Shown in pieces: positions 50,839 through 60,818 of a DNA stretch of 64,000 nt. The position numbers were made by a program, and so were the translations under genes. A model generated the notes under the pieces. The model was not told the DNA's origin. It saw only the letters and a list, made by a program, of their open reading frames with translations, and searched no databases. The DNA is from an uncultured Planctomycetia bacterium (GTDB taxonomy: Bacteria > Planctomycetota > Phycisphaerae > Phycisphaerales > SM1A02): assembly GCA_937871505.1 (NCBI GenBank), contig CALMPF010000007.1, forward strand, positions 1-64,000, written 5' to 3'. Numbering within the stretch: position 1 is the stretch's first letter; each line of letters begins with the position of its first letter.

Positions 50839-51822
50839 ATGATCACGCCCCCCGCGCCTTCCGGCGCAACACCGAACGACGCGCTCCACGAAAGCGCCCT
50901 CTTCGAGACGGCGCTCGACCTGCCCCACCGCCGCCGCGGCAAGGTGCGCGACCTGTACCGACTGCCCGGCGGCGACGGCGATCCGCCGCGCGTGCTGGTG
51001 ATCGCGACCGACCGGATCAGCGCCTTCGACGTGGTGATGCCGACGCCGATCCCCGGCAAGGGCCGCCTGCTGACGGCGATCAGCGCCCGCTGGTTCGAGT
51101 GGCTCCGCGCCCGCCGCATCGTGGCGGATCATCTCATCGAGACCGACGTCGACGCCATCGAGGCCATTCCGCCGGCGGCGCGCGGCGCCCTTCGGGGTCG
51201 CACGATGCTCTGCCGCGCGGCCGCGGTCATCCCGGTCGAGTGCGTCGCCCGCGGCCATCTCGCGGGAAGCGGCTGGAGCGAGTACTCGGCGACCGGCCGG
51301 ATCTGCGGCGCGGCGCTCCCCGCGGGACTGCGCGAGGGCGATCGGCTTCCCGAGCCGATCTTCACGCCCGCCTCGAAGGCGGAGGAGGGACATGACGAGA
51401 ACATCGGCTTCGCGGAGGTCGTCGCCCTCGTCGGCGAGCCGCTCGCGCACCGCCTGCGCGACCTGACGCTCGCGATCTACTCGGCCGCCGCGGCGCATGC
51501 CCTCGAGCGCGGGCTCATTCTCGCGGACACCAAGTTCGAGTTCGGGTTCGCCATCGACGCCGACGGGCGGACCTCCGACGAGCTGCTCCTCGTCGACGAA
51601 GTCCTCACTCCCGACAGCTCGCGCTACTGGCCCGCCGAGTCATGGCGGCCGGGCGCTGAGCAGCCGAGCTTCGACAAGCAGTTCCTGCGCGAGTGGCTCC
51701 TCGGGCTCGTCCGCAGCGGCGCATGGACGAAGCAGCCCCCCGGGCCGGAGCTTCCGGGAGAGATCGTCGAGCGGACGCTCGAGCGGTATCTCGAGGCCCA
51801 TCGGCGGCTCTGGGGAGGGTGA
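50839..51822 (+). CDS. purC: phosphoribosylaminoimidazole-succinocarboxamide synthase
   Basis: A 327-residue SAICAR synthase of the longer form (as in yeast Ade1). Motifs: HRRRGKVRDLYRLPGG, VIATDRISAFDVVMPTPIPGKG, IPVECVARGHLAGSGWSEY, IFTPASKAEEGHDENIGF, LADTKFEFGF and DEVLTPDSSRYWPAESW. It joins CAIR and aspartate with ATP in purine synthesis. The ATG is the only Met before the first conserved block; no clear ribosome site is seen. No other pur genes are next to it. It is divergent from the GH10-like gene. Confidence 0.95.
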   Translation: MITPPAPSGATPNDALHESALFETALDLPHRRRGKVRDLYRLPGGDGDPPRVLVIATDRISAFDVVMPTPIPGKGRLLTAISARWFEWLRARRIVADHLIETDVDAIEAIPPAARGALRGRTMLCRAAAVIPVECVARGHLAGSGWSEYSATGRICGAALPAGLREGDRLPEPIFTPASKAEEGHDENIGFAEVVALVGEPLAHRLRDLTLAIYSAAAAHALERGLILADTKFEFGFAIDADGRTSDELLLVDEVLTPDSSRYWPAESWRPGAEQPSFDKQFLREWLLGLVRSGAWTKQPPGPELPGEIVERTLERYLEAHRRLWGG

Positions 51823-51860
51823 GCGGGCGGCTCGTCGGCGAAGTACCCTCCCCGAGGAAC

Positions 51861-52493
51861 ATGAGCCGCCACGCGCACTGGGAGTCCGTCTACCAGACCA
51901 AGGCCGACCGGGAGCTGAGCTGGTATCAGGAGCGGCCGACCGCATCGCTCGCGCTCGTCGACTCGATCGCTCCGAGACCGCGCCGAGTGCTCGATGTCGG
52001 CGGCGGACAGTCGGCGCTCGCCGGGGAGCTCCTCGGAGGGCCGACCGAGGTCGTCGCGGTCCTGGACATCTCCGCCGCGGCGCTCGCGCGCGCCCGTGAG
52101 CGGCTCGGTCCCGACGCCGACCGCGCACGCTGGATCGTCGGCGACGTGCTCGATCCTCCGGAGCTCGGCGAGTTCGATCTCTGGCATGACCGCGCGGTGT
52201 ATCACTTCCTCGTCGAGGAGAGCGATCGCCGACGCTACCTCGAGACGGCGCTGCGGACGATCGCCTCGGACGGTCACGCGATCATCGCGACCTTCGCGAC
52301 GACCGGTCCGGAGCGGTGCAGCGGCCTTCCCGTCCGACGACATGACGCGGCGACCCTCGCGGCGGAGTTCGCGTCGCACTTCGTCCCGGAGCGCTCGCTC
52401 GAGGAGCGCCACGTCACGCCCTGGGGTGCGACGCAGGAGTTCGTCTACGTGCTGCTGAAGCGGAGTCCCGGCCCGACCCAACCCGCCGCATGA
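51861..52493 (+). CDS. class I SAM-dependent methyltransferase (trans-acting small-molecule type)
   Basis: A 210-residue enzyme starting HWESVYQTKADRELSWYQ, a signature seen in thiopurine/SAM methyltransferase-like proteins annotated near ion-resistance genes. Motif I is RRVLDVGGGQSALAGELL; motif IV is FDLWHDRAVYHFLVEESDRRRYL. CSGLPVRRHDAATLAAEF is the usual C-terminal block. GAGGAAC lies before the ATG. The stop overlaps the start of crcB (ATGA), so the two are co-translated. The link with a fluoride channel suggests a shared stress response; substrate unknown. Confidence 0.88.
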   Translation: MSRHAHWESVYQTKADRELSWYQERPTASLALVDSIAPRPRRVLDVGGGQSALAGELLGGPTEVVAVLDISAAALARARERLGPDADRARWIVGDVLDPPELGEFDLWHDRAVYHFLVEESDRRRYLETALRTIASDGHAIIATFATTGPERCSGLPVRRHDAATLAAEFASHFVPERSLEERHVTPWGATQEFVYVLLKRSPGPTQPAA

Positions 52494-52888
52494 CGAACTT
52501 CGCCTTCACGACCCCGACTGCCGCCGCGATCGCACTCGGCGCCGCCGGGGGTGCCCTCGGACGCTGGGGGCTCTCCCATCTCGTGCATCAGACGGTCGGC
52601 CACGGGTTCCCCTACGGGACGCTCTCGGTGAACGTGCTCGGCTGCCTCGCGATCGGGATCGTCTCGGCGTTTCTCTCCTCCGAGGAGCGGAGCGCGCCGG
52701 AGTGGCTCCACGCGGGCATCGTGCTCGGAGTCCTCGGCGGCTTCACCACCTTCTCGACCTTCGGTCGCGAGACGATGCTCCTGCTCCGCGATGACCGGAT
52801 GGCCGCAGCCCTGACGTACGTGCTGGCGAGCAACGTCGCCGGCCTTGCCGCGCTCTGGCTCGGCTGGTTCGCCTTTCGGCAGCGGTGA
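52490..52888 (+). CDS. crcB: fluoride channel CrcB/Fluc
   Basis: A 132-residue four-helix membrane protein. Family motifs are present: GGALGRWGLSHLV at the start, PYGTLSVNVLGCLAIGIV with the conserved Asn in helix 2, and GVLGGFTTFSTFGRE with the sodium-site/Phe-box region in helix 3. It forms a dual-topology dimer that exports fluoride. It is co-translated with the upstream methyltransferase; no fluoride riboswitch fits into the 38 bases between that gene and purC. Confidence 0.93.
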   Translation: MTNFAFTTPTAAAIALGAAGGALGRWGLSHLVHQTVGHGFPYGTLSVNVLGCLAIGIVSAFLSSEERSAPEWLHAGIVLGVLGGFTTFSTFGRETMLLLRDDRMAAALTYVLASNVAGLAALWLGWFAFRQR

Positions 52889-52920
52889 CGGGGGCGAGTC
52901 AGGGCGATCGCGGGCCGCGC

Positions 52921-52980
52921 AGCCGCCCCCGCGCCGCACCGCCCAGCCGCCCCCGCGCCGAACCGCCCAGCCGCCCCCCG
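52921..52980. repeat. 2.5 x 24-bp tandem repeat
   Basis: Two 24-base copies differing at one base (starting AGCCGCCCCCGCGCCG) and a further half copy, in the crcB-tig spacer. Confidence 0.85.
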
Positions 52981-53019
52981 CAGGCCCGCTGCTTCCCCCC
53001 TGCCCCTCGTCCGCGTCCG

Positions 53020-53048
53020 TTGCTCCCCTGCCGGCCCTCCGGTACACT
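53020..53048 (+). promoter_or_regulatory. sigma70-type promoter of tig
   Basis: TTGCTC and TACACT with exactly 17 bases between, predicted start near 53055 and a leader of about 60 bases. The same GGTACACTCG decamer recurs at 55081-55090 upstream of clpX. Confidence 0.6.
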
Positions 53049-53058
53049 CGTCGATCCG

Positions 53059-53086
53059 ACGCGCCGGAGACCAGACCGGCGCGTTT
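53059..53086 (+). terminator. hairpin followed by T-rich stretch in the tig leader
   Basis: Stem ACGCGCCGG/CCGGCGCGT with an 8-base loop, then TTCGTTTC. It lies directly after the predicted tig transcription start, so it could terminate read-through from crcB or act as a leader structure for tig. Confidence 0.5.
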
Positions 53087-53117
53087 CGTTTCCTCACCCC
53101 TGGACCGACCCACCGCC

Positions 53118-54524
53118 ATGGCCGAGACCGAACCCGCCGTCGCCGAGATCGAGCCTGCCGTCACCGTCGAGGACGCCGGCCCTGCGCTCAAGCGCATCTC
53201 GATCACCATCCCGCCCGAGTCGGTCGACGCCAAGATCAAGGAGTCGTTCAAGACGCTCGGTCAGCAGGCGCAGGTTCCGGGCTTCCGCAGAGGAAAGGTG
53301 CCCGCCGCGCTTCTCGAGAAGCGCTTCGGCGAGTCCCTGCGGCGGGAGGCGAAGTCTCAGCTCGTCGGAACGGCCTACGCCAAGGCGATCGAGACGCACC
53401 AGCTTCGTCCGCTCGGCAACCCGAGCTTCGACCAGGAGGCGATGGAAGCGCCGCTGGAGTCGGGCAAGCCGCTGGAGTTCTCGATCGACATCGAGGTCGT
53501 GCCCAGCTTCGAGCTGCCCGCGATCGAGGGGCTCGAGATCAAGAAGCCGGTGGCGGAGGTGACCTCCGAGCACGTCGACGCGGAGCTCAAGCGGATGCTC
53601 TTCCGCGTCGGCACCCCGAGCCGCGTCAGCGGACCCGTCGGACCCGGCGACCGGATTCTCGCGCGGGCGGTCGTCCGCAAGGAGGGCGCGGCCGAGGTGC
53701 TCTTCGAGACCGATCGGGCGCTTGTCGTCGTGCCCGAGGAGGGCGAGGGCGACGAGGGACCCGTCCTCGGCCTGATGATCGCCAATCTGCGCGGGGCGCT
53801 TCAGGACCGGGCGGTCGGAGACCTCGTCGAGATCGAGACGACCGGTCCGGAGTCGCATGAGCGCGAGGACATCCGGGGGGCCAAGCTCCTCATCCAGCTC
53901 AGCATCCTCGACGCGGAGCACATCACGCCCGCAAAGCTCGACGAGGTGATCTCGCAGCTCGGCCTCGATGACGAGGCGATGCTCCGGGACCAGATCCTCA
54001 TCGCGCTCGAGCAGCGCCGCGACATGGAGCAGCGCACGGCGATGCGCGAGCAGGTCTACGAGCATCTGCTCAAGACGGTCGAGTTCCCGCTTCCCGCGCG
54101 GCTCTCGTCGGACCAGATCGTCCGGGCGATCGAGCGGCAGCGCGTCGATCTGCTCTATCGCGGCGTCGAGCCCGCCGAGGTCGAGCGGCACCTTGCGCGA
54201 ATGCGCGGCGCGACGGAGCTTCAGAGCCTTGCGAAGCTCAAGCTTCTCTTCATCCTCGCGGCATTCGCCGAGAAGTTCGGCATCGAGGTCTCGGAGCAGG
54301 AGGTCAACGGGCGCATCGCCGCGATGGCGCGGCAGCGAGGCCAGCGGCCGGACGAGCTTCGCGGCGAGCTGACGCGGACGGGCGGCATCGGAGAGGTGGC
54401 GCTTCAGATCCGCGAGCAGCGGACCGGCGACCGGCTGCTCGACGACTGCACGATCACCGAGATGCCCGCCGCGGAGTGGAACGCCCTGGTCGCGGAGCGC
54501 CAGCGGCAGGCCGCTCGCGGCTAA
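53118..54524 (+). CDS. tig: trigger factor, ribosome-associated chaperone
   Basis: The 468-residue protein has the three trigger-factor parts: the ribosome-binding domain with the signature region VPGFRRGKVPAALLEKRFG (about residues 55-73), a PPIase-like domain in the middle (VGPGDRILARAVV to TTGPES; FKBP catalytic residues are poorly kept, as in several non-proteobacterial forms), and a long helical C-terminal chaperone domain (AERFG-like QVYEHLLKTVEFPLPARL). An acidic ~20-residue extension precedes the usual start. It binds nascent chains near ribosomal protein L23. Gene order tig, small membrane protein, clpX lacks the clpP often found between tig and clpX. Confidence 0.92.
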   Translation: MAETEPAVAEIEPAVTVEDAGPALKRISITIPPESVDAKIKESFKTLGQQAQVPGFRRGKVPAALLEKRFGESLRREAKSQLVGTAYAKAIETHQLRPLGNPSFDQEAMEAPLESGKPLEFSIDIEVVPSFELPAIEGLEIKKPVAEVTSEHVDAELKRMLFRVGTPSRVSGPVGPGDRILARAVVRKEGAAEVLFETDRALVVVPEEGEGDEGPVLGLMIANLRGALQDRAVGDLVEIETTGPESHEREDIRGAKLLIQLSILDAEHITPAKLDEVISQLGLDDEAMLRDQILIALEQRRDMEQRTAMREQVYEHLLKTVEFPLPARLSSDQIVRAIERQRVDLLYRGVEPAEVERHLARMRGATELQSLAKLKLLFILAAFAEKFGIEVSEQEVNGRIAAMARQRGQRPDELRGELTRTGGIGEVALQIREQRTGDRLLDDCTITEMPAAEWNALVAERQRQAARG

Positions 54525-54605
54525 TGCGGGGTCGCCCCGCCGCCGCCGGTTGCCTCCGGGTTGCCTCCGCTAGCAGCGCGGCGAGGGCGCACCAGAGCTT
54601 CAGCG

Positions 54606-55076
54606 ATGCCCGCTCCGGCTCCAACCTCCGCGCATCGATGCGCCCGCCGCTCGGGCGATCGCGCGGCTGCGGCCGCGGGCTGCGCATGGGCGCAGCTTGC
54701 GACGGCCGTGCCGCCGGCGACGGCCGGGGGAGTGGACCCCCAGACGCCCGCACCGACGGCCCCGGCCGCCACGACGGCAGAGTCGGCGCGCGGCGTCCCC
54801 ACCGGACAGGATCTCCTCCCTTCTCTGCTTCCGGCGCTGGGAGTCCTCGCCGCGCTGGCCGTGGTCGGCACCGTGACGATCGCCGTCGTCCGACGGCGGA
54901 TGCGCAGCGCCGCCGATGAGCGCAACGTGCCCTTCACGCTCGACGAGCTTCGCCGCCTCCATCGCGAGGGCAAGCTGACCGAGGACGAGTTCGCGCGGGC
55001 GCGGCAGTCGATGCTCGATGCGGCGAAGCGGGCGATGGCTCGCACATCGGCCGCATCCCGGGATTCCCGCCGCTGA
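54606..55076 (+). CDS. small membrane protein with SHOCT-like C-terminus
   Basis: A 156-residue protein: a Pro/Ala/Thr-rich N-terminal half that may contain a signal ([20 protein letters not shown]), a membrane helix at about residues 90-112 ([22 protein letters not shown]), then a short cytosolic end, [24 protein letters not shown]. The last part resembles SHOCT domains, in which a Leu-x-x-Leu...G-x-(I/L)-(T/S)-x-x-E-(F/Y) helix pair is usual. No strong ribosome site precedes the ATG, and a start 15 codons earlier is possible. Role unknown; it sits in the tig-clpX interval where clpP often lies. Confidence 0.65.
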   Translation: MPAPAPTSAHRCARRSGDRAAAAAGCAWAQLATAVPPATAGGVDPQTPAPTAPAATTAESARGVPTGQDLLPSLLPALGVLAALAVVGTVTIAVVRRRMRSAADERNVPFTLDELRRLHREGKLTEDEFARARQSMLDAAKRAMARTSAASRDSRR

Positions 55077-55180
55077 AACGGGTACACTCGCCCCTTCGAC
55101 GTCGGGGCTCCTCTGGCAATGGCGACGGGGCCTCCCTTCGACGCGATCCTGCGGAGAAGACCTCGACGGGCACCCTGCTC

Positions 55181-56953
<1,773 letters not shown>

Positions 56954-57005
56954 CGCCCGAGCGGCGCTCCGCTTCCGCGCCGGCGTCGGAAGGAGGGCTT
57001 CCCGG

Positions 57006-58079
57006 TCACGCGGCGCCCGCGGCCGCGCGGCGCAGCCTCACGGCCGCCCGTTCGACGATGAGTTCGTGGCCGCGCGCCAGCGTGAGCCGGGTGCCGCTGC
57101 GCGGCGCGGCGACGAGCGCTGCGCCGCGCTCGACGATCGCCGCGGGAAGCCGATCGGCGAGTCTCCCGTCAAGATCCGTCGCCGCGCTCCGCAGCGCCAT
57201 CCCGATCAGCGGCATCGGCAGCGCTCGCAACGCCGCGCGGTCGAGGCGGAGTTCGTCCGCCACCCGCGTCGCCTTCGGCAGCAGGCGCTCGATGGCCGCG
57301 CTCGCGGCGACGACGATCTCCGCGGTCGCCGCGATCCGCGACGCGGCGCCCGGCCAGAGCGACTCGAAGACCGGGGCGACGGCGCGGCGGATGCGGACGC
57401 GCGTCCGATCGAGGGCCGCGTTGCTCGCATCCTCGCGCCATCCAAGCCCGCAGCGCCGGCAGAACTCGATGCAGTCGGTCTTCGGCAGCCGCAGCAGCGG
57501 CCGGACCAGCGCCGCGCCGCATCCGGCGACCGTCGTTCGCGGCAGCATCCCTCCGAGACCGGCGAGCCCGCTCCCGCGGCCGAGCGCCATCACCACGGAC
57601 TCGAGCTGGTCGTCGGCGTGGTGTGCCAGGGCGATCGCGGGGGCGCGGCGACGGCCCGCGATCTCGTCGAGGGCGCCGCGCCGAAGCCGCCGCGCCGCCG
57701 CGGCGCGGTTGCCGCGCTCGCGCGCCGGGTGAATGTCCGCCCGCTCGAAGTCGAGTCCCAGCGCCGCCGCGACGGCCTCCGCGTGGGCGCAGTCGGCGTC
57801 CGCATCGGCGCCGCGGAGATGATGGTGCACGTGGACCGCGATCGCGACGACGCCGCGCCCCGGCGCGGAGCGGCGGCCGAGCACCGCGAGCGCGGCGGCG
57901 AGCGCGACGGAGTCCGCGCCGCCGCTCAGTCCTACCACGACCGTGCTGCCCGGCTCCACGGCGCAGCGAGCGGGGTCGAAGAGCGCTGCCCGGAGCGCCG
58001 AGACGAACGGATCGCGCAGGGGAAGCGGCGGACGCCGCGCCGCGGACGCGATGCCCCCGCGGCGCCGCGCCGCGGTCAC
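57006..58079 (-). CDS. tilS: tRNA(Ile)-lysidine synthase
   Basis: A 357-residue protein with the PP-loop VVVGLSGGADSVALAAAL at about residue 50, HVHHHLRGADADADCAHAEAVA, and the LAHHADDQLESVVMALGRGSGLAGLGGM segment that defines TilS. LVRPLLRLPKTDCIEFCRRCGLGWREDASN matches the tRNA-binding region. The enzyme makes lysidine at C34 of tRNA-Ile(CAU), an essential step. Compared with E. coli TilS (432 residues) the C-terminal domains are shortened. It starts with a GTG that overlaps the stop of the arginase-family gene (GTGA). Confidence 0.93.
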   Translation of the reverse strand: MTAARRRGGIASAARRPPLPLRDPFVSALRAALFDPARCAVEPGSTVVVGLSGGADSVALAAALAVLGRRSAPGRGVVAIAVHVHHHLRGADADADCAHAEAVAAALGLDFERADIHPARERGNRAAAARRLRRGALDEIAGRRRAPAIALAHHADDQLESVVMALGRGSGLAGLGGMLPRTTVAGCGAALVRPLLRLPKTDCIEFCRRCGLGWREDASNAALDRTRVRIRRAVAPVFESLWPGAASRIAATAEIVVAASAAIERLLPKATRVADELRLDRAALRALPMPLIGMALRSAATDLDGRLADRLPAAIVERGAALVAAPRSGTRLTLARGHELIVERAAVRLRRAAAGAA

Positions 58080-59110
58080 GGCGCCCCCGCGGCGCCGCGC
58101 CGCGCCGTCGCCGCCAGCGCCAGCAATCGCAGGATCACATGACTCGCGGCGAGGGCCGTGATGCCCGCCGCGTCGCGGTCGGGCAGCACCTCGACGACAT
58201 CGGCACCGATCAGATCGAGGCCGGCCATCCGCTGAAGCACCGCCAGCGCCTCGCGCGTCGAGAGGCCGCCGCAGACCGGCGTCCCGGTCCCCGGCGCGAA
58301 GGCCGGATCGAGCACGTCGACGTCGAAGCTGACGTAGAGCGGCCGCCCCGCCACGCGCGACCTGAATCGAGCGAGGGCCTCCTCGGCCGCAGGCGTTCCG
58401 ATCGCGTCGGCGCGGAGGATCTCGACGCCGCGGTCGCGGGCGAAGTCGAGGTCGCGCGGCGAGTTCAGAGGACCGCGGATCCCCACGCTCAGCATCGCCG
58501 TCGGATCGACCACGCCCTCCTCGATCGCGCGGATGAAGGGCGACCCGTGGCCGAGCCGCTCGCCCCAGACGCTCTCGACCGTGTCCAGATGGGCATCCAG
58601 ATGCAGCAGCGCGATGCCGGCGGAGCCCCCCGCGCCGAGCCGCGCGTGCGTCGCCCGCAGGTTGGCCAGGGCGATCGAGTGATCGCCGCCGACGGCGAGC
58701 AGCCGCGTCCGGCCCGGGGCTCCGAGACCGCGCGCGAAGTCGAGGGCGCGCTCCTGCGTCTCGGCGCAGGAATAGGGGCTCGTCGGGGCGTCACCCGCGT
58801 CGACGCAGCTCAGCGTCGCGGCGATGTCGATGCCCAGCTCGAGGTCGTAGGGCTTGATGTACTGCGACTCCTCGCGGATCGCCCGGGGACCGAACCGGGC
58901 GCCGGGCCGATAGGTCACGCCGCCGTCGAAGGGCACGCCATAGAGCGCCCACTCGGGCGGGGAGCCTTCGCACCGCGCGGATGCGGAGGCCGCTTCCACC
59001 GCCGACCCCGAGGCGCCCGCCTGCTCCGCCTCCAGCGCCGGAAAGCGGCAGAAGGTGCAGATGCCCGCAAAACGCGGCGTCCTGCGGCCATCTGGAAGCG
59101 GCGTGGGCAT
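58076..59110 (-). CDS. arginase/agmatinase-family hydrolase (ureohydrolase)
   Basis: A 344-residue enzyme with the dimanganese motifs of the ureohydrolase family: GGDHSIALAN, LLHLDAHLDTVE and VSFDVDVLDPAFAPGTGTP. GVPFDGGVTYRPGARFGPRAIREES and GGLSTREALAVL fit the agmatinase/guanidinobutyrase/guanidinase branch better than arginase, but the substrate cannot be fixed. The ATG 20 bases after the glycosyltransferase stop is preferred; a TTG 19 codons upstream would overlap it. The gene ends in GTGA with tilS, and the overlap lies in a repeated GC-rich 22-mer. Confidence 0.88.
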   Translation of the reverse strand: MPTPLPDGRRTPRFAGICTFCRFPALEAEQAGASGSAVEAASASARCEGSPPEWALYGVPFDGGVTYRPGARFGPRAIREESQYIKPYDLELGIDIAATLSCVDAGDAPTSPYSCAETQERALDFARGLGAPGRTRLLAVGGDHSIALANLRATHARLGAGGSAGIALLHLDAHLDTVESVWGERLGHGSPFIRAIEEGVVDPTAMLSVGIRGPLNSPRDLDFARDRGVEILRADAIGTPAAEEALARFRSRVAGRPLYVSFDVDVLDPAFAPGTGTPVCGGLSTREALAVLQRMAGLDLIGADVVEVLPDRDAAGITALAASHVILRLLALAATARRGAAGAP

Positions 59111-59129
59111 GGCGCCAGCGTACGCCCCG

Positions 59130-59864
59130 TCATCGCCCTTCGCGCCGACCGTCGTACCAGAGCTCAAGCCCCTCGCGGCGCTGCCATCCGCGCGGACCGC
59201 GGAGCAGGATGCGCAGCGACGTCAGGAAGAGCCCGGCAGCGGTGCTCATCCTCACCTTGCGCGGACTGGTCAGGACGCGGCGCCCGAGGATCACGAAGCG
59301 CCCGCGCGCGCGCAGCGCCTTGCTCAGCCAGACCTCCTCGCTCGCGTAGAAGCGCTCGTCGAAGCCGCCGACGGCGTCGAAGTCGGCGCGGCGCACGAAG
59401 AAGAAGCAGCCAGCCGCATGCCCCAGCCGGCGCCACACGAGCATGAAGAGCCAGAGGTAGACCCGCCCCCACCACGGCACCGGCGGCTCCCAGCTCACCA
59501 AGGCCCCGCCGCCGACCGCGCCGGAGCGCAGCGCCGCGACGGCCTCGCGGAGGATCGGCGCATCGACGCGGGTGTCGGCGTCGACGAAGAGAAGAAACTC
59601 CCCAGCGGCCGAAGCGGCCCCGAGGTTCCGCGCCGCGGCGATCTGGCGCACGTCCACCGGCACGACGGAGGCCCCTGCCTCGACGGCGAGGCGGGCGGTC
59701 CCATCGTCGGAGGCGTCGTCGACGACGACGATCTCCGAGGGCTCGTCGAGCGCCCGCAGGGCGTCTCCGAGCGTCGCGAGGGTGCGCGGCAGCTCGAAGG
59801 CCTCATTGTGCGCCGGGATCACCACCGAGAGCACCGGCGTCGGCCGACCTCGGCGAGCCTCCAT
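59130..59864 (-). CDS. family 2 glycosyltransferase
   Basis: A 244-residue GT-A fold enzyme: SVVIPAHNEAFELPRTLATL at the N-terminus, EIVVVDDASDDGTARLA for the nucleotide-binding Asp, and LLFVDADTRVD as the DxD. A hydrophobic stretch around residues 135-150 (VYLWLFMLVWRRLGHAAGCFFFVRR) may touch the membrane. FDERFYASEEVWLSKALRARGRFVIL is the usual acceptor-side ED(E)-type block. It adds sugar to an unknown lipid or glycan. The start overlaps the stop of the CoA-transferase gene by one base (TGATG). Confidence 0.88.
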   Translation of the reverse strand: MEARRGRPTPVLSVVIPAHNEAFELPRTLATLGDALRALDEPSEIVVVDDASDDGTARLAVEAGASVVPVDVRQIAAARNLGAASAAGEFLLFVDADTRVDAPILREAVAALRSGAVGGGALVSWEPPVPWWGRVYLWLFMLVWRRLGHAAGCFFFVRRADFDAVGGFDERFYASEEVWLSKALRARGRFVILGRRVLTSPRKVRMSTAAGLFLTSLRILLRGPRGWQRREGLELWYDGRREGR

Positions 59865-60538
59865 CACGCGGTCGCCGGCTCCCCCACCCGACGCAGCGCC
59901 GGGGCGACGAGGAACTCCGCCGTCGTCTTCGCGCGGATCTCCTCGACGGTCACCTCCGGCGCCAGCTCGGTGAGGACGAAGCGCCGGCGGGCGCGGTCCA
60001 TCTCGAAGACGCCGAGATCGGTGATCACCATGTCGATGCACGCCACGCCCGTCAGCGGAAGCGAGCATGCGGGGACGAGCTTCGCCGAGCCGTTGCGGTT
60101 GACATGCTCCATCGTGACGATCACCCGCCGCACGCCCGCCACGAGATCCATCGCGCCGCCCATCCCCTTGACCATCTTCCCCGGCACCATCCAGTTGGCG
60201 ATGTCGCCCTCCTGCGAGACCTCCATCGCGCCGAGGATCGCCAGGTCGATGTGGCCGCCGCGGATCATCCCGAAGCTGTCCGACGACGAGAAGAAGGAGT
60301 GGCCCGGAACGCCGGTCACGGTCTGCTTGCCCGCGTTGATGAGGTCCGGATCGACCTCCTCGGCGCGCGGAAACGGCCCCATGCCCAGCAGGCCGTTCTC
60401 CGACTGGAGCCAGACGAGCATCCCTTCCGGCACGTGGTTGGCGACCAGCGTGGGCATCCCGATGCCGAGGTTGACGTAGAAGCCGTCGCGGAGCTCCTGC
60501 GCTGCGCGCCTCGTGATACCGTTGCGATCCAGTGGCAT
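59864..60538 (-). CDS. 3-oxoacid CoA-transferase subunit B
   Basis: A 224-residue protein of the CoA-transferase beta class: [29 protein letters not shown], the catalytic [10 protein letters not shown] with the Glu that forms the CoA thioester, [45 protein letters not shown], and [18 protein letters not shown]. This is the ScoB/AtoA-type subunit for succinyl-CoA:3-ketoacid transfer. The alpha subunit, normally the gene just upstream, is absent; the upstream 280 bases are non-coding. The ATG given is four codons inside a possible GTG. It overlaps the glycosyltransferase gene, an unusual partner. Confidence 0.93.
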   Translation of the reverse strand: MPLDRNGITRRAAQELRDGFYVNLGIGMPTLVANHVPEGMLVWLQSENGLLGMGPFPRAEEVDPDLINAGKQTVTGVPGHSFFSSSDSFGMIRGGHIDLAILGAMEVSQEGDIANWMVPGKMVKGMGGAMDLVAGVRRVIVTMEHVNRNGSAKLVPACSLPLTGVACIDMVITDLGVFEMDRARRRFVLTELAPEVTVEEIRAKTTAEFLVAPALRRVGEPATA

Positions 60539-60818
60539 GGCGTCGGGCACGGTATCCGGCGCCGGACGGGGATGCCAGCGCAGCCGCTGCGGGACGAAGC
60601 GCCGCCATCCCGCCCCGTCCCGGGCGCTTCCCGACCCGATTCCAACCCCTTTTCGAAGAGTCCCGACCGTTTCCTGCCGCTGTCCCGCCGATCTCCAGCC
60701 GCTGCGCCGCCGACTTCCCCTCGAGACTTCGGCTCGTCAGCACGCCGCGTGACGTCGCCGGAGGCGCTTCGGAGAAGCGCCTCTCAAGGCCGCTCCCCTC
60801 TCCCTTCACCCGACCGAC

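Noticed and set aside
51823-51860. Fluoride riboswitch ahead of the crcB operon
   Set aside because: The 38-base gap after purC is too short for the motif, and no matching sequence was seen.
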